Positions 11,301 to 23,939 of a DNA stretch of 64,000 nucleotides are shown one piece after another (positions within the stretch are counted from its first letter, which is position 1; every line of letters begins with the position of its first letter). The notes under the pieces were generated by a model. That model was not told where the DNA came from and did not search any database. It was given only the letters and a program-made list of their open reading frames with translations. The position numbers were made by a program, and so were the translations under genes. Source of the DNA: Cliona cf. orientalis (Eukaryota > Porifera > Demospongiae > Clionaida > Clionaidae); the NCBI GenBank assembly GCA_963930775.1, contig OZ005701.1, positions 6,765,669 through 6,829,668 of the forward strand, given 5' to 3'.

Positions 11301-12651
11301 AAAATGCAACTTATAAGGCACCTAACCAAAGCAGCAAAGCCATACAGACTCACTGACTCCCAACCAGCAAAGTGCATACACTGTGGCTGTGGTAACCACA
11401 AAAATTTAATTGCATTGCTACAGTACTCAATAGCATTGCACATCTGCCATGGTCACTGTATACACAAAGAAGCCAAGCTATTCCCCATGATTGCCGTGGG
11501 TTGCATATTCTTTTATAACCGAGACGAACACACATACACGAACAAAAAAATATAGTACTAACCCTGATGCATGCATGCACCAAAAGTAAAAGGAGTCTAT
11601 TAAAAGTTATCTAAGCAACAAACATACTTACCATTGTACTAAAATCAATCAGGTAAAGATTATCAACTCTTCTGCCAGCTACATTTCCTCCAAAAACAAG
11701 AGCTCTGTGATCATCAATTGCAGTGAACGAAAAGTAGGAACTATGAGGAAGGGAAATCCCTTTCATTAAAGGGAAGGACCAGTCACCTAAATAGGTATAA
11801 TAGAGAATTACATTAAATTTTCAATCATAATTCTGATTGTTACTAGAGCACAGCCAGTTGTGTGCATGCATGCACATGGCATGCAGTATGGGCATACTCA
11901 TCAGGAGTGCCAATAAACTAAAAAATTTAATGCTATAACTATTAATGGCTCAGAGCAAAATTTATACTGTTAATGACACAGGGCAAAATTTATACTAATC
12001 AAATTTCAACAGATTCGTTATGCATACAGATACCTAGACATTGTCGTTTCTCCACCCATTCTAGCTACGTAGCTATACTTCCATGCCCACAATATAAGGC
12101 ACAAGGCAATTCTGTTTACCTGTAAGAATGTCAAAGACATGCAACTCATTGGTAATATGCCATTTTCTTCCAATAGATACAATCCTTGATGACTGTTCAG
12201 GAGTTGAGATAAGATTTTCATGTGTCTGGCCACCGTATAGAGCAATTTTGGTCTTATGGAACACCACCATTTGACATCCTGCTTTCCTTAGAGGTTTATC
12301 GTCACCTCCAGGTGACAATCTCAACAATTCCAGTTTAGTAGATGTGGTGTTAAGCTTATAGAGGTGATCACAAACTTTCCATCCTATAATATTATATCCG
12401 CCATAGAAATAGATATCTCCAGATTGTAATGCACAACACGAACCACGAGTGTGCCCCAATATTAAACCTGAAGGTGATACTTCAATAGGTTGTTTAATCC
12501 ATATCTTCATCTCTTGGTCAAAGACTTCAATGAATGATGGAGGTTCAAGATCATGCCTTGGACGGGTTCCACCATACATGTAGCACTTCTTGCCAACTGA
12601 GGCAATACAATGGTGAATCCTTGACTTTGGCTCGTATGAAGCAGCTGACAT
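5338..12651 (-). CDS. Kelch-ROC-COR-like-Death-Death protein, copy 1
   Basis: Fourteen exons, all with GT-AG borders and matching phases: 12651-12120, 11786-11632, 11168-10983, 10635-10458, 10397-10330, 9946-9878, 9740-9690, 9598-9544, 9487-9290, 8755-6462, 6273-6210, 6139-5859, 5766-5706, 5612-5338. They splice to 1,488 residues. Residues about 1-370 hold six Kelch GG motifs (YMYGG, YFYGG, ALYGG, LVFGG, LIIGG, TIFGG), giving a six-bladed propeller. About 370-500 is helical. The 2.3-kb exon carries a P-loop GLPRSGKSS (about 538), a switch-like RSTGV, a G3 motif DVGGQ (about 750) and GTFKD as G4 (about 840). It continues with a COR-like region (PPSWLMFRILLILVGK; LTPKQLIDLLKYLGIL). Death domains lie at about 1285-1375 (EWRNLGLELKLS) and 1398-1488. 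The start MSAASYEP follows an acceptor shortly upstream, so a 5' noncoding exon is likely. AATAAA overlaps the stop codon. Predicted role: a cytosolic GTPase switch for Death-domain signalling. The function is inferred. Confidence 0.88.
8820..9083. mobile_element. PIF/Harbinger-like MITE in intron 9 of Kelch-ROCO copy 1
   Basis: Inverted ends GGCCACTCCAAAT flank 264 bp. TAA is duplicated at 8817-8819 and 9084-9086. Kelch-ROCO copy 2 has the empty site (one TAA) at about 17,627-17,635. GG-type ends with a TAA target duplication fit the PIF/Harbinger superfamily. The element creates a spurious N-terminal extension of the frame that runs into the GTPase exon. Confidence 0.85.
10720..10897. mobile_element. 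TAGTGTCC MITE in a Kelch-ROCO intron
   Basis: It opens TAGTGTCCTGGG and closes with the inverse. The terminal TA may be the target duplication, as in Tc1/mariner-type MITEs. Relatives are at 52945-53104 and 59583-59739, with decayed copies near 10,090-10,170 and 18,785-18,935. All share an interior of the form GGGCGCTTAAATATAACTC. Confidence 0.75.
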
Positions 12652-14143
12652 CTAGACCTGAATGATAACTTTAGTGCAACACTATGTATCTTGACTGAGC
12701 TAGATATTTCGTAAGCTAGGATACCTCGTATTGCAATTGCACTAAACTCCGAAGAGTCAGGGAGCACCCCTAGTTTATAATAATAGCGTACCAGGTATAC
12801 GTATACATAGGCACATGGGACAGTAACAGTATTATGCTTTCAGTAATAGACTGATTATCCCATGGGACATGGTAAGACTATTGGTATAATGAGATTGTTT
12901 TGAGATTGTTTTACACATAGCACTAGCTAAATGAAAAGTGAATCTTCATTCACAAAATCCCGTGACAAACAGCCAATATTTTCGGTGTGGGTGCAAATTT
13001 AGGAAGACTGCATTTAGCAGTTATAGCTACATTAATTTCTTGACAATAGTATTACGTATTAGGCTCCAGTTGTAGACTGACCTTTGAGAAATTCGTGCAT
13101 TGGGCTATAGCTAGATATAGAACTTCTCATTTAGTTATTGTGAAGTCCCAAGCTTAAGTAAGTACCCATATGCATGCAGGGGTAAAACTGCTTGCTCTTT
13201 TGACTTGTATGCATGGGTGTTTGTCTGGGATAGCTAGAAACCATATATATAGCTACAGGATTTAACTGGCATTGATCAGATATGTTTCTTACTCTACCCC
13301 ACAGACAGTTGCAACAAGCATTTCAGAAAATTTGAAACTAAAGGCATTTCCTATCCTCAACTGTGCCTGAGATTCCATTTTTACTTTTTGCATTCACCTA
13401 TTGCTTGTTTCCCTATACTATAGGAGGAATTCACCAGCTTGTGCACGTAACTGGTGGAGTTCCACGATATCTTGTAGAGTATTGTAGGATGGGAAAGCAT
13501 TATATCTCATGCCAGAAGAATTATCCCGTCAGTTTGATGATGTCTTATTGAAGTTGTTGCCAGAAAAAGTGTGTGAACTGGCACCTGGTCATTCAGTTGT
13601 TGATTTGCTGTTAATCAATAAACAGTCAAAGATATGGAGGTTTACTTTATACAAGTATCGTTTTCAGCATAGATTAAGTGCGGAGTGAGAAGATCTCAAA
13701 GCCAATAATCGAATCGCAAACAAATCCATGGCCGCTCACTATCAGGAATTCCTGAAGTACAAGAAGAGGTACTTTGCCTATACAACTACCGAATTTGAGC
13801 GTAAAGATGATTGTGTGTACTTTATGGATTTTAGGGGACAATAAGTATAACTTATGCAAACTGTGAACAAAATGTATAACATTATACTATTACAGTACAA
13901 GAAGCTAAATATTAATATAATGTGGATCATTGTTGCTGCAGCTGGCCATGCCACTAAGTTCCTGTGGAATTCCAAACAAGCAGCGCACCAGTGTTAAATA
14001 TAACTAGCTTTTTCGGCTTGCATGCACGGGTGTCCATCCAAGATAAAAATCAAAAGTTACATATTTAATTCTCAGTATAGTGGAGTTGACCCCTTGATAT
14101 TATTTGCATAATTATTATTGGGTGCTTGATTGAATGTATAAAT
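12652..14143. other. Spacer between the two Kelch-ROCO genes
   Basis: 12,652-12,920 is the 5' flank of copy 1 and matches 22,640-22,905 of copy 2 (shared GAGTCAGGGA..CACCCCTAG and TATTGGTATAATGAGATTG blocks), so promoter elements probably lie here, though no TATA box is convincing. 13,985-14,143 is the 3' flank of copy 2, matching copy 1. Between them lies the relic at 13424-13844. Confidence 0.6.
13424..13844 (+). pseudogene. Broken plus-strand coding remnant, family unrecognised
   Basis: After an AG acceptor-like site, one frame reads VHVTGGVPRYLVEY. A TGGVPR-type motif occurs in some STAND/AAA-type ATPases, so this is only a hint. The next frame reads MPEELSRQFDDVLLKLL from 13509 for 59 codons to a TGA at 13686-13688. 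It then continues in the same frame (SMAAHYQEFLKYKKRYFAY) to TAA at 13842-13844. A frameshift near 13,490 and one internal stop indicate decay. The composition is protein-like (charged, amphipathic). Alternatively it is a short genuine gene of about 59 residues. Confidence 0.4.
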
Positions 14144-17100
14144 TTATTTATTTTCCAACTCAGCAGTTAGGGTTTGTAGTCCAACTAAAGGTGATTTTAG
14201 AGCAGAAATTAAATCCTCCCAAGTTGGTTCACAACTATTTCTTAGCCACTCGGAGATCATTTCCAGGAAGCAGTCGTTAATAGACTGAGGGTGGTCTCTA
14301 CTTATAGCTTCCAGTGTGTCTGGTGGAATCCCAAGCTCGATTCCTATGCTTCGCCACTCGTTTCTCCCTTCCCAAGTGGCACGCAGAATATAAACGAGAT
14401 GGTTGATGTTGAGGGTACCTGCAATGTTAGCATTAATTTTCATATAATATAATGAAGTGGCTTTGCTATAATTATTATGGTAGCTATACTAGCTACCTAA
14501 GCACAGACCTGAATCCTTTAAAATGTGTAGATTGTCCGATGATGTAGTACTGTCACATGGTATCTATTGAGTTTGGATTAAGTTTGAAACCAATGAATTT
14601 TATGACACAAAATGATCAATGACTAATAATATTATTGTGACACAAGGAAGAGAGAGTGTAAGAGATCGAGAGGGGGAGAGGGTACCTTTCCTGTTTCTTT
14701 TTCGAGTTTGATAGCCAGAGCCTGCAGCCCCACTATAGGTGATCTGAGTGCCCAAATCATATCCTCCCATGTTGGTCTACAGCCGCTCTTTAACCACTCG
14801 GAGAGCATTTCAACAAAGCAGTTGTCAACGGATTGAGGATATTTTTTGCTTATCGCTTTCAGAGTGTCATGTGAAAGTTTGAGCTCAAGCCCCAAGTTTC
14901 TCCATTCTATTCTTCCTTTCCAAATGGCTTGCCGGACTTGATCGAGATGATCAATATAATTGAGGACATCTGAAAGATCATTAGCAAATATCAGGCAGTT
15001 ACTAAGCAGTGTAATGTGTACAGACCTGAAATATTTGAAGGGCATAACTGACCCATTATTATCCCAGCAGTGCCATCGTCATGGGGTTCCTGCAATGATA
15101 AAGTTTAGAAATACAACTAGCTACACACAATTTCAAAGGAGCTAGGAGGGAGTACATCACTCAATAACTTTCTAATTTCCGAGGGTTGTAGGTAATCATG
15201 GGGTATAGGCCAATGTTGAAAGAGACCAGTGAAATAGCTGTAAGAGGTTCAATTCCTAATTCTTACCTCTTTTCCATCAAACCAAACAAGTTGATTGTGA
15301 TCTGATAGATCAATTTCACTCTCATCTTTAAGACACTGTGCATAAAGAGGTTGACCTTCCTCCTCAATGATCTTCATTAAATGACCACTGTGGCCCTTCT
15401 TGGAGCATGGAAAAGCCATAAAAAATGGCAGCTTTTCTGGTTCAGAAGCGAAAATGCTTAGTTTGTACTTCATCTCCATAATCACGTTGTTCAACGTCTG
15501 TACAATTTGCTCTCGAACGATTGGACACATTTCTGTGATTGTCATAACTTTTCTGCGTGTGTTTCTACATTGCCCAAGTTGGATTTCAAGATATTGCGGT
15601 TGTGAAACTAGTATGACATCAAAGCGTCCATCAATAAGGAAGACCACCCGATTTTTTCTTATCGGAAGATCTTTGCGTAATTTCCACGGAAGTGTGAGTG
15701 TGTCTTGGCTACTTATGAAGCGGGCTACTACAAAACAGAATACACCGTACGGCACAAAGCCACAGTCAAAGTGTATCACGATCGAGTAAAAGTGCTGGTA
15801 TGAACTATCCGATGTAAGGTCATTCTCTGAAGCATTTTTTAGCACAGCTGGTATGATAAACTTAGTAGATTCATCTGACTGTTCAGGTTGTACTTCTGCC
15901 AAGATACCAAGATGCTTAAGTAGATCGACCAGCTGTTTTGGAGTTAGGTGGGATTTTCTTTTCTTTTGGGTTGTAGTCTCAATATGTTTCAGGGTAAAGA
16001 ATCCTTTGCATTCAAACTCCTTTCGGACTGACCGTGGAATTGCTCGATTTGTAACGCCAAACGTATCGATAACAAGCTCACTAATGCTATCAAAGATGAC
16101 TTGAGGATCGCATATGACCACATCTTTCACTGATTCCACTTCAGGATAATGCATTAGACTACCAATACTGTGGTGAAAGAATTGTATAGCATCTTCCACC
16201 GGAGTGGGCATTTCAAGACGACTGGCTAATGCTCGACATAGACCAAGACTCACTACTGGTTTGCCCACAAGAATCAGGAGGATCCGAAACATAAGCCAGG
16301 ATGGGGGAACTTCGGTTTGCGAGAAAGAACTTCGTATGATGTCCTCGATCGTCTTACGAATGCTGTCAATGTCATCATTGCCATCCATGTTGTCAATCAT
16401 GAAGAATTTGCGTTTTCTGTCTGCTTCCAACAGCAGATCCTCCTGCATGCTTGAAAGTGTTTTCCATAGGGTAGCTTCCACCTCTTCACAGCGACTCTCC
16501 AGTGTATGCGGACATTTGAATTGGTCCTTGAAGGTACCAAACAAGAGTGCTCTACTCTTGACCTCACTGCACGATTCTCCTGATCGTGCGGATTCAAAGC
16601 AAGAAATGCTCGAAACTAGCTGACACAGGACATCTTCGATGCAGTATGAAGATTCCAGAACTACCTCTTCGAAACTGTTAGCAGCTAAAAATCGCACTGG
16701 GTAAAGCTTACGAATCTCTTGATCCATTCTGAAGAAAAGGAAATAAAGAGCCGATCCAGTGGTAAATGCAGGGAGCATCTCTACAAATCCAGGCTGTCCC
16801 CCCACGTCCATCATATTTATCATGATGAGTTTCTCCAGCAGCATCTGAAATTCTCTTGGACTATCTGACTCGAGGATAGAAGATAATTCTTCAATTGCAA
16901 CTTGTACTGCTTTCAATTCTGATGCAGTAGGTGCATTATGATTGGAATCTCCACGTACAAGAGCTGATGTAGGTACAGCATCTTGGGCTATACTCAATGT
17001 GGAAACTGCTGTGGAGACTTGCTCTGCTGGTGTGGCTGGTGGAATTGGCTGAGGTGTAGCAGTTAATGGTGCTTGTGGTGGCAAGTCTGCAGCTGGAAAA

Positions 17101-20100
17101 AGAGCAGCTTCTTCATCATCTGCTATTCTCAATCTATTCGGATCTTCATCTGAGATAGTTGTAGTAGTTTTCGATATTATATGAAAGAAAAGGTGAGCAA
17201 GATAGGTGTGGTCAAATTCTCCGTCTTTAAGTACAAGTTTCTTATCTCCTGTCTTCTTGAGTGATTCCCATATTGAGGGTGTTTCTTCAGACCCAATGAT
17301 GGCAGCTGGAACACTTTCGAATGGCTTGATGATGACATCTCTGCATTCAGCTACACCGGTGCTCCTTGAAATTCCCCCTAGCTGCTGAAGATTGACGATT
17401 TCTCCAATCAAACGACGAAATGTGGACGATTTTCCTGATCGTGGTAGACCAAAAGCTATAAATTTGAGGTAGGTCATTTTCAGCCGCATTTCACTGCTTA
17501 GAGCCAGCTCATATGCTTCTTGTGCTTTTAGCTTTTTTAGCACTGTATATGCATCAAAAATGTTTGTAGCTAAATCAGCATGCATAAAAATAAAAGATGG
17601 TACAGTAGAAATCAAAAGTTTACATAGCATAATCATAGTATGCAACCACCACGCAGGATAGTTATGGCCAAACCCTACGCAATAGGTACACCACAAGTAC
17701 CCACGCAACAAGCAGCTAATTGCACTGTACATGGCTGTGTAGCTAGCTACATAACTGACAAGTGGTTTACACTAGCAGGAGGACTTGTCCGCCCCACAGT
17801 GTCACACAAAACCGTGCTAATCAAGAAGTATGTATACAACTGTTCTACAGTGTTAGTACGCTGCACATAGGCTCCCTACCTATGTATGCAATACACTATA
17901 ATAGACTCCTACTGTAGCTCTGAACATAATTATGTAGTCTCTGAAAATTTTAAGCAGGACAAGAATATACAGATACAGTTTGCAATCACGCAATACCTTT
18001 GTCAAATTTGCCTTTAAGGTCACGAGCAACTATTGTCAGTTTCGTTTTCCGAAGCAACTGCGTGATGATGTGAAGTGTAACAACACGCAAATGGTACACA
18101 GACTGCCACACATCCATAATATCCTTGCTTTTGTAAGCAGAGAACACTGTGTGCAAGGCTCGATATTCCACAGGCGTTAGAAGACAGTGTTCAGCTACAA
18201 ATAAATGATAACGTGTAACAGTATATTCAGGGTAGCTATAGAGTGCACACCTTCATGAGGTTTTGACGAGTATTTCTTTATAGCTTCGACTTTCTCATTT
18301 GTTGTCTAGAATATTAAAATCACAGAAAGCATGCAATATCTTCATATACAATAGCTACATTCCAGATGCATTCAATACCGTAAGAATTATACATACCATA
18401 TTTTCCCAAGAAGTAAAGACTTCTTGTTCGATTTCTTTAATTTCAATCTATTGAAAGAAAATTACGATTATCACTTGCATGCTCTAGAAGTATACCTAAT
18501 TATTTCGTACTGAGTATATCCTGATTTTATTGTGTATAGCTACATGTTGCAATTGTTAGCTTATCACTATTATAAAAATGTACCCTTTTCAGTTTTGTTG
18601 CCTGATCAACTGCATCTTCTATCATACCTTGCACCACATTGAGAAAACCAACCTATAATAATATTATAAGAAAGCAGTAGCTGGCAATTATGGTTTACAG
18701 TAACAGAGATTGGCTAAATCTGCAACTACTTAATACAAGATGAAGTACACTAGCCATAATTTCAGGTGGTATAATAATATTGTTATACAGTATAGTGTCT
18801 TGAATAAGTGCCATAACATAGTTTGCGATTTTGGCCTTGCATGCATGAGATACATTCGTATAGAAGCTGCTAAATTGATCCCATATTATTATTATTATTA
18901 TTAATATGCATGGGCGCTTGCCCAGGACACCACCAATCACTGAGTGCTAGAGAGTCATGCTGTTTATTAATAGGTCAAAATTGCCTATAGTGCATTATGA
19001 TGTACCTCAAGATTCAATGCTTTAACAGAACCAAGAACTGGTAATAATATCCACTGTTTTTCTGGTCTCAATTCTGGAAAATAAACAGACAATTAATTTA
19101 GTTCACATCTTAAATCTTAGCGTGCATATATATAATATATTATAGCCAGTATACCAAATTTTAGAACTATAGTTCCAGGTAGCAGAAGGTACTCTGCTTC
19201 AGTTCTGATAAACTCAAGGTCAAGACATCCTCCAAAGATTGTAACTTCAATGAGAGAGGGATTTCTTTGGATGGCTGTCGCTGAGTGACCAAAACGCTCT
19301 TCTACTGCAACACCACATTCTGGTATAGCAACCTGCAATGGTCATAAGAGGTGAACCACTATGCCAAATCAACAGATCTAGATCTAGATAGGTAAAACCT
19401 GGACTCTGGACTCTGGATTGGACTCATGGACTGGACTGTGGACTGAGATTTGGACTCCATTTTGGACTGATGCACAGTTCAATGACGACCATTTCCAACA
19501 ATAAACTGCCAGAGACTTCGAATAGAAGAGCTGCTTGTAAGCATGTAGAGGTAGAGCTGATTATTTCCCTCGGAAAATTGGTGAGGGGTGCATCTCCTCA
19601 GGACGTTGGGCATCACGTTGATACTCGGATGCAGAGAAAGGTCAAAGAAGTCTCATTCCCAGCCCCCTTTCAAGCACGCGGGCATGGGGACGAGACATAA
19701 TTTTACAACTGAGGGATTAGGCCAAAGTAGCCTCGAACGCAGGCTGATTTTCAAGGAGGAGACGAGTTTGAGGCTAAGACCACGCTAGATACTTCCTACA
19801 TGCAGATCTTTAAAATCTACTCTGACTTATCCCGAGTCTCCACATAACTTGAGCGTGAGGATATAGTGCTATCAGTCTTATTGTCCCCTTAGCCTCCGTA
19901 GGCATCTCGGTGATATTGAAGTCCATTCCTGTGAGGAGATGCTATCCCAGGCTCACCGATTTTCCAAGCGAAATGTTCACCCGAGTCTACTTCTAGCTAC
20001 ATGCTTACAAGTAGCCTCCAGGCCAGCTCCTTGTGACTTCCTGAAAAGCCTGGGTACGTACATACGTACGAGGCTAGGCTAACTTGTGACTAGCTTGCAG

Positions 20101-22639
20101 TTGTAGTACCTTCTATCCGCTGTCTCTTGGAAATGGTCATCATTGAACTGAGCATCAGTACAAAATCGAGTCCAAATCTCAGTCCATAGTCCAGTCCATG
20201 AGTCCAGTCCAGAGTCCAGGTTTTACACTTAACTAGCTACATACAGGGGTGTTCCCAGGATTAGAAGAAGGAGGGAGGTGCTAAGAAATTTGCGCGCAAA
20301 ACATGTGTAAAATTTTTAGCCACACATCCAAAATTTTGATCATAGCTACCCCTACTGAATTAAATCCATCCTTGAAGGTAGCTGGCTGATAAAGACAGCT
20401 GTTTTACGTCAAGTAGCAACGAGAAAATGCTATTTAGGGAGCGAATTTAGAACCCAGTAAGTATATATTATTGTTGGTAGTAGCTACCAGTCATCGATTA
20501 TCAGTAATAATATTTATCACTGTGAGCTACTGAGCTGGCTGTTGTGCCAGAGCTGATGGGGGTGCTCCAGCACCCTGAGCACCCACCCTGGGTACGCCGC
20601 TGACATAATTAATTAGTAAGTGAGATATTATACAATACACGCACAAAATGATTACCCTGTGCCAATACTAGTCTCGTTTTCAGCCCCCTTTCACACGTGC
20701 GGAGAGAAGGGGCCTGGCAAAACATGTATAGGGCCAGTGTCGCCCGTGCAGCCTATAATGCGCACCAATCAGATGCATGGAATAAAGTCACATGACTGTG
20801 CGGGCATGAAAGGAATGCAAATTGACGACTGTGTGTGTGCGCAATCATACCCAAATGGAATGTTACTTTATTTGCGTTTCTTATTCACATACACCAGAAA
20901 TACGTGATGTCATGCATTCCTTGGCGATACAGACCCTATACATGTTTGGCCAGACCCCTTCCCTCCACATGCATGAAAGGGGCTCAGTGGGGACGACTGA
21001 GACTAGCTACACCATAAGGATATTGATGTATACCATTCTCCATGTTTGAGATGAGAAATCAAATATCCACGCATCTCCAATTGTTTCGTCATATGGATCA
21101 ATTCCACCTATTATCAGCAATTGTGGGTTGTCACTTCCGAAGCCTAGACAGCAAACTGCATGTGCATCCCTCCCAGTGGGCCACGGCTGTCCTTCCTTTC
21201 TTTTCAGCTCACTCACAGTCTGAAATAATACATTAACACTGAGTAATAATTATTATTATGGTGAACCTGACATAGTAGTACTGGCATCAATGAGAAGCAA
21301 TAGCACTGAGAAGGACATAAAAGTGCAATTTCCTCCACAGGTATATACCTATTAACCAAAGCACTTAAAAGCCATCACTGAGTCAGACCAACCAACTTAA
21401 TCAGCAAAGTGCATACAACGTGGCTGTGACAACCACAAAAATTTAATTGAATTGCTACAGTACTCAATAGTATTGCACATCTGCCATGGTATAATACAAA
21501 TGTAGACACCAAGCTATTCTCCATGATGGCCATGGGTTGCATATTCTTTTATAACTGAGACAAACACATAAAAAATACAGTACTAACTCAGATGCATTCA
21601 CCAAAAGTAAAATGAGTCCATTAAAACAAACATACTTACAATAACAACAACCATACTTACCATTATATTAAAGTCAATCAGGTAAAGATTATCAACTCTT
21701 CTGCCAGCTACATTTCCTCCAAAAACAAGAGCTCTGTGATCATCAATTGCAGTAAACGAACAGTAGGAACTATGAGGAAGGGAGATCCCTTTCATTAAAG
21801 GGAAGGACCAGTCACCTAAATGGGTATAATAGAGAATTACATTTCAATCATAATTCTGAATATTACTATAGCTCGAGCTCTAGAGCACAGCCAGCTGCAT
21901 GCACATGGCATGCAGTACATACTTGCCAATAAATTAGTGCCATAGGGGAAAGTTTATACTAAAGCCAACTTTTTTAATCAAATTTCAGCAGATTCGTTAT
22001 GCATACAGATATCTAAATGTTGTCGTTTCTCCATCCATTCTATATACTATAATAGCTACGTATATACTGCACTTCCATGCCCACAATGTAAGGTACAGGT
22101 CTATTCTGTTTACCTGTGAGAGTGTCAAAGACATGCAACTCATTGGTAATTTGCCAGTTTCTTCCAATAGACACAGTCCTCGATAACTGTTCAGGAGTTG
22201 AGATAAGATTTTCATGTGTCTGGCCACCGTATAGAGCAATTTTGGTCTTATGAAACACCACCATTTGACATCCCGCTTTCCTTACAGGTTTATCGTCACC
22301 TCCAGGTGACAATCTCAACAAGTCCAGTTGAGTAGATGTGGTGTTAAGCTTATAGAGGTGATCGCAAGGTTGCCTTCCTATAAATCCTCCATAGAAGTAG
22401 ATATCTCCTGATTGTAATGCACAACACGAACCACGAGTGTGCCTTAGCATTAAATCTGAAGGTGAGATTTCAATAGGTTGTTTAATCCATGTCTTCATCT
22501 CTTGGTCAAAGATTTCAATGAATGATGGAGGCTCGAGATCACGCCTTGGACAGCTTCCGCCATACATGTAGCTCTTCTTGCCAACCGAGGCAATACAATG
22601 GTGAATCCTTGACTTTGGCTCGTATGAAGCAGCTGACAT
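14144..22639 (-). CDS. Kelch-ROC-COR-like-Death-Death protein, copy 2
   Basis: Tandem paralogue of the gene at 5338-12651 with every exon border conserved: 22639-22114, 21815-21661, 21219-21034, 19332-19155, 19073-19006, 18652-18584, 18447-18397, 18305-18251, 18194-17997, 17569-15267, 15089-15026, 14969-14686, 14563-14509, 14418-14144. They also splice to 1,488 residues. The six Kelch motifs, GLPRSGKSS, DVGGQ, GTFKD and both Death domains are intact. Small in-frame differences (two residues fewer in Kelch exon 1, three more in the Pro-rich insert of the GTPase, one more and two fewer around the Death domains) cancel in length. Differences fall mostly in the linker and insert rather than in motifs. 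Two elements unique to this copy (19392-20226, 20669-21005) sit between exons 3 and 4. No frameshift or stop is seen, so both copies look functional. Confidence 0.88.
19392..20226. mobile_element. Foldback element in Kelch-ROCO copy 2
   Basis: The left end GTAAAACCTGGACTC followed by repeated TGGACT words is mirrored at the right end. The inverted similarity extends inward for about 300 bp on each side, including CTTGTAAGCATGTAG and GGAAAAT[TC]GGTGAG. Copy 1 has no insertion at the equivalent point (about 10,703). I could not define a target duplication. No coding capacity is recognised. Confidence 0.75.
20669..21005. mobile_element. TAGTCTC-ended inverted-repeat element
   Basis: Termini TAGTCTC.. 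are inverted, with longer matching blocks inside (AGCCCC, CATGTATAGGG). The equivalent position in copy 1 (about 10,950-10,970) has no insertion. The termini match the 9-bp-target-duplication hairpin family, but here the target duplication is degraded. Confidence 0.65.
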
Positions 22640-23400
22640 CTCAACCTGAATGATATATTTAGTCAACACTATGACATTGTATCTAGACTGAGCCAGATAT
22701 TTCGTTTTTTTTTCCCCTCATATTGTGCTAAACTCAGAAGAGTCAGGGAACACCCCTAGCTTATAATAATACCGCACCAGGTAAGCACACATAGGCACAT
22801 GCGACACTACAGTATGATAGCCCACATGCTTTCAGCAATTGACTGATTACCCCATGAGACATGATAACATTATAAGACTATTGGTATAATGAGATTGTTT
22901 CACAAACAGAATTAACCAAAAAGTGAATAGTCCTATGATATGTATAGCCAGTATTCTTCAGTCCAAAATTTATCAATGTTGAAAAGATAGCTCTAGCTAC
23001 ATGTACAAGTATGTTTGATGTCACAATCATGACTGAACACTACTAATAGCATGCTATGTACAATCATAGATTATATATAATCTATGGTACAATCGAGTGC
23101 CAGTTAGTAGCTACAGCTACAGTGCGTATGCACAGATGAAAGCAGCACTGAACTTTGCTATTATGGTGTAGACCACACCCTTCACTGAGCAGCTACTCAA
23201 ACTCACTGTGTAATGGCGACGTTCTCACTCTGCTCGAATGTCGAATCTACCACCAGACCATGACAAAGAGCAGACATCATCTCTTGCTTCGCTCGAGGCT
23301 CGATGGCCTGTTGAGCAGGCCTGTCGAAACGTGTGGCGCTTGCGCCGCTCGCTCGAGCTCGAGAATGCATCTTTATGGCATATAGGCGCTAGGCCCTGGC

Positions 23401-23517
23401 TAGTCTCGTGAACTAGACCACTCCCTCCACAGCGCTGGATGTATTGCATCATGCACCGCGTACTGGTGACGCAATACATCCAGCGCTGTGGAGGGAGTGG
23501 TCTGGTTCACGAGACTA
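23401..23517. mobile_element. Palindromic hairpin element (TAGTCT family), 9-bp target duplication
   Basis: Near-complementary arms of about 48 bp begin TAGTCTCGTGAAC. GGCCCTGGC is present at 23392-23400 and 23518-23526. It belongs with the 3021-3134 element by its termini and duplication length, but the arm sequences are unrelated. Confidence 0.88.
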
Positions 23518-23798
23518 GGCCCTGGCAACCTTGTTTGTGCACACGGCACAACAATTCAGACTGACCAATCGTGAGTCTTCTAAATTTGTAGGAGAGCACA
23601 TCTTTTATGCCCTCCAGGTTAGGATACGGACTATATTGATCGTCTGAAAAATATTTTTCGTTGTATATAGTATAATTATTATATTATCATATCAATGCAA
23701 CTGGTTAACTGGCTTCAATCATCAAAACTAATATCAATTTTGGTTGTAATACTGGCTCAGTAAAAGTCTACTAGTTAATCATGACATTGTATGGAATC

Positions 23799-23843
23799 TA
23801 GCCTCGTACCCAGCCCCTAGAGCCTGGGTACAAGGCTAGTATA
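23799..23843. mobile_element. 45-bp mini-hairpin insertion, 9-bp target duplication
   Basis: TAGCCTCGTACCCAG is inverted around a short loop. TATGGAATC occurs at 23790-23798 and 23844-23852. Four extra bases follow the right arm. This is the smallest family member seen. Confidence 0.7.
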
Positions 23844-23939
23844 TATGGAATCTGATACTCAACTCGTTAAAAAGGCCTTGACCTCTGTGATTCTTATTGA
23901 CACAAGTCATTAAAAGTCCATATGGTGGTAGCTATGAAT

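Noticed and set aside
17570..17870. Extension MYSAISC.. of the copy 2 GTPase exon and plus-strand frame 17640-17870
   Set aside because: Intron sequence. The copies diverge here and the exon join at 17569 is exact.
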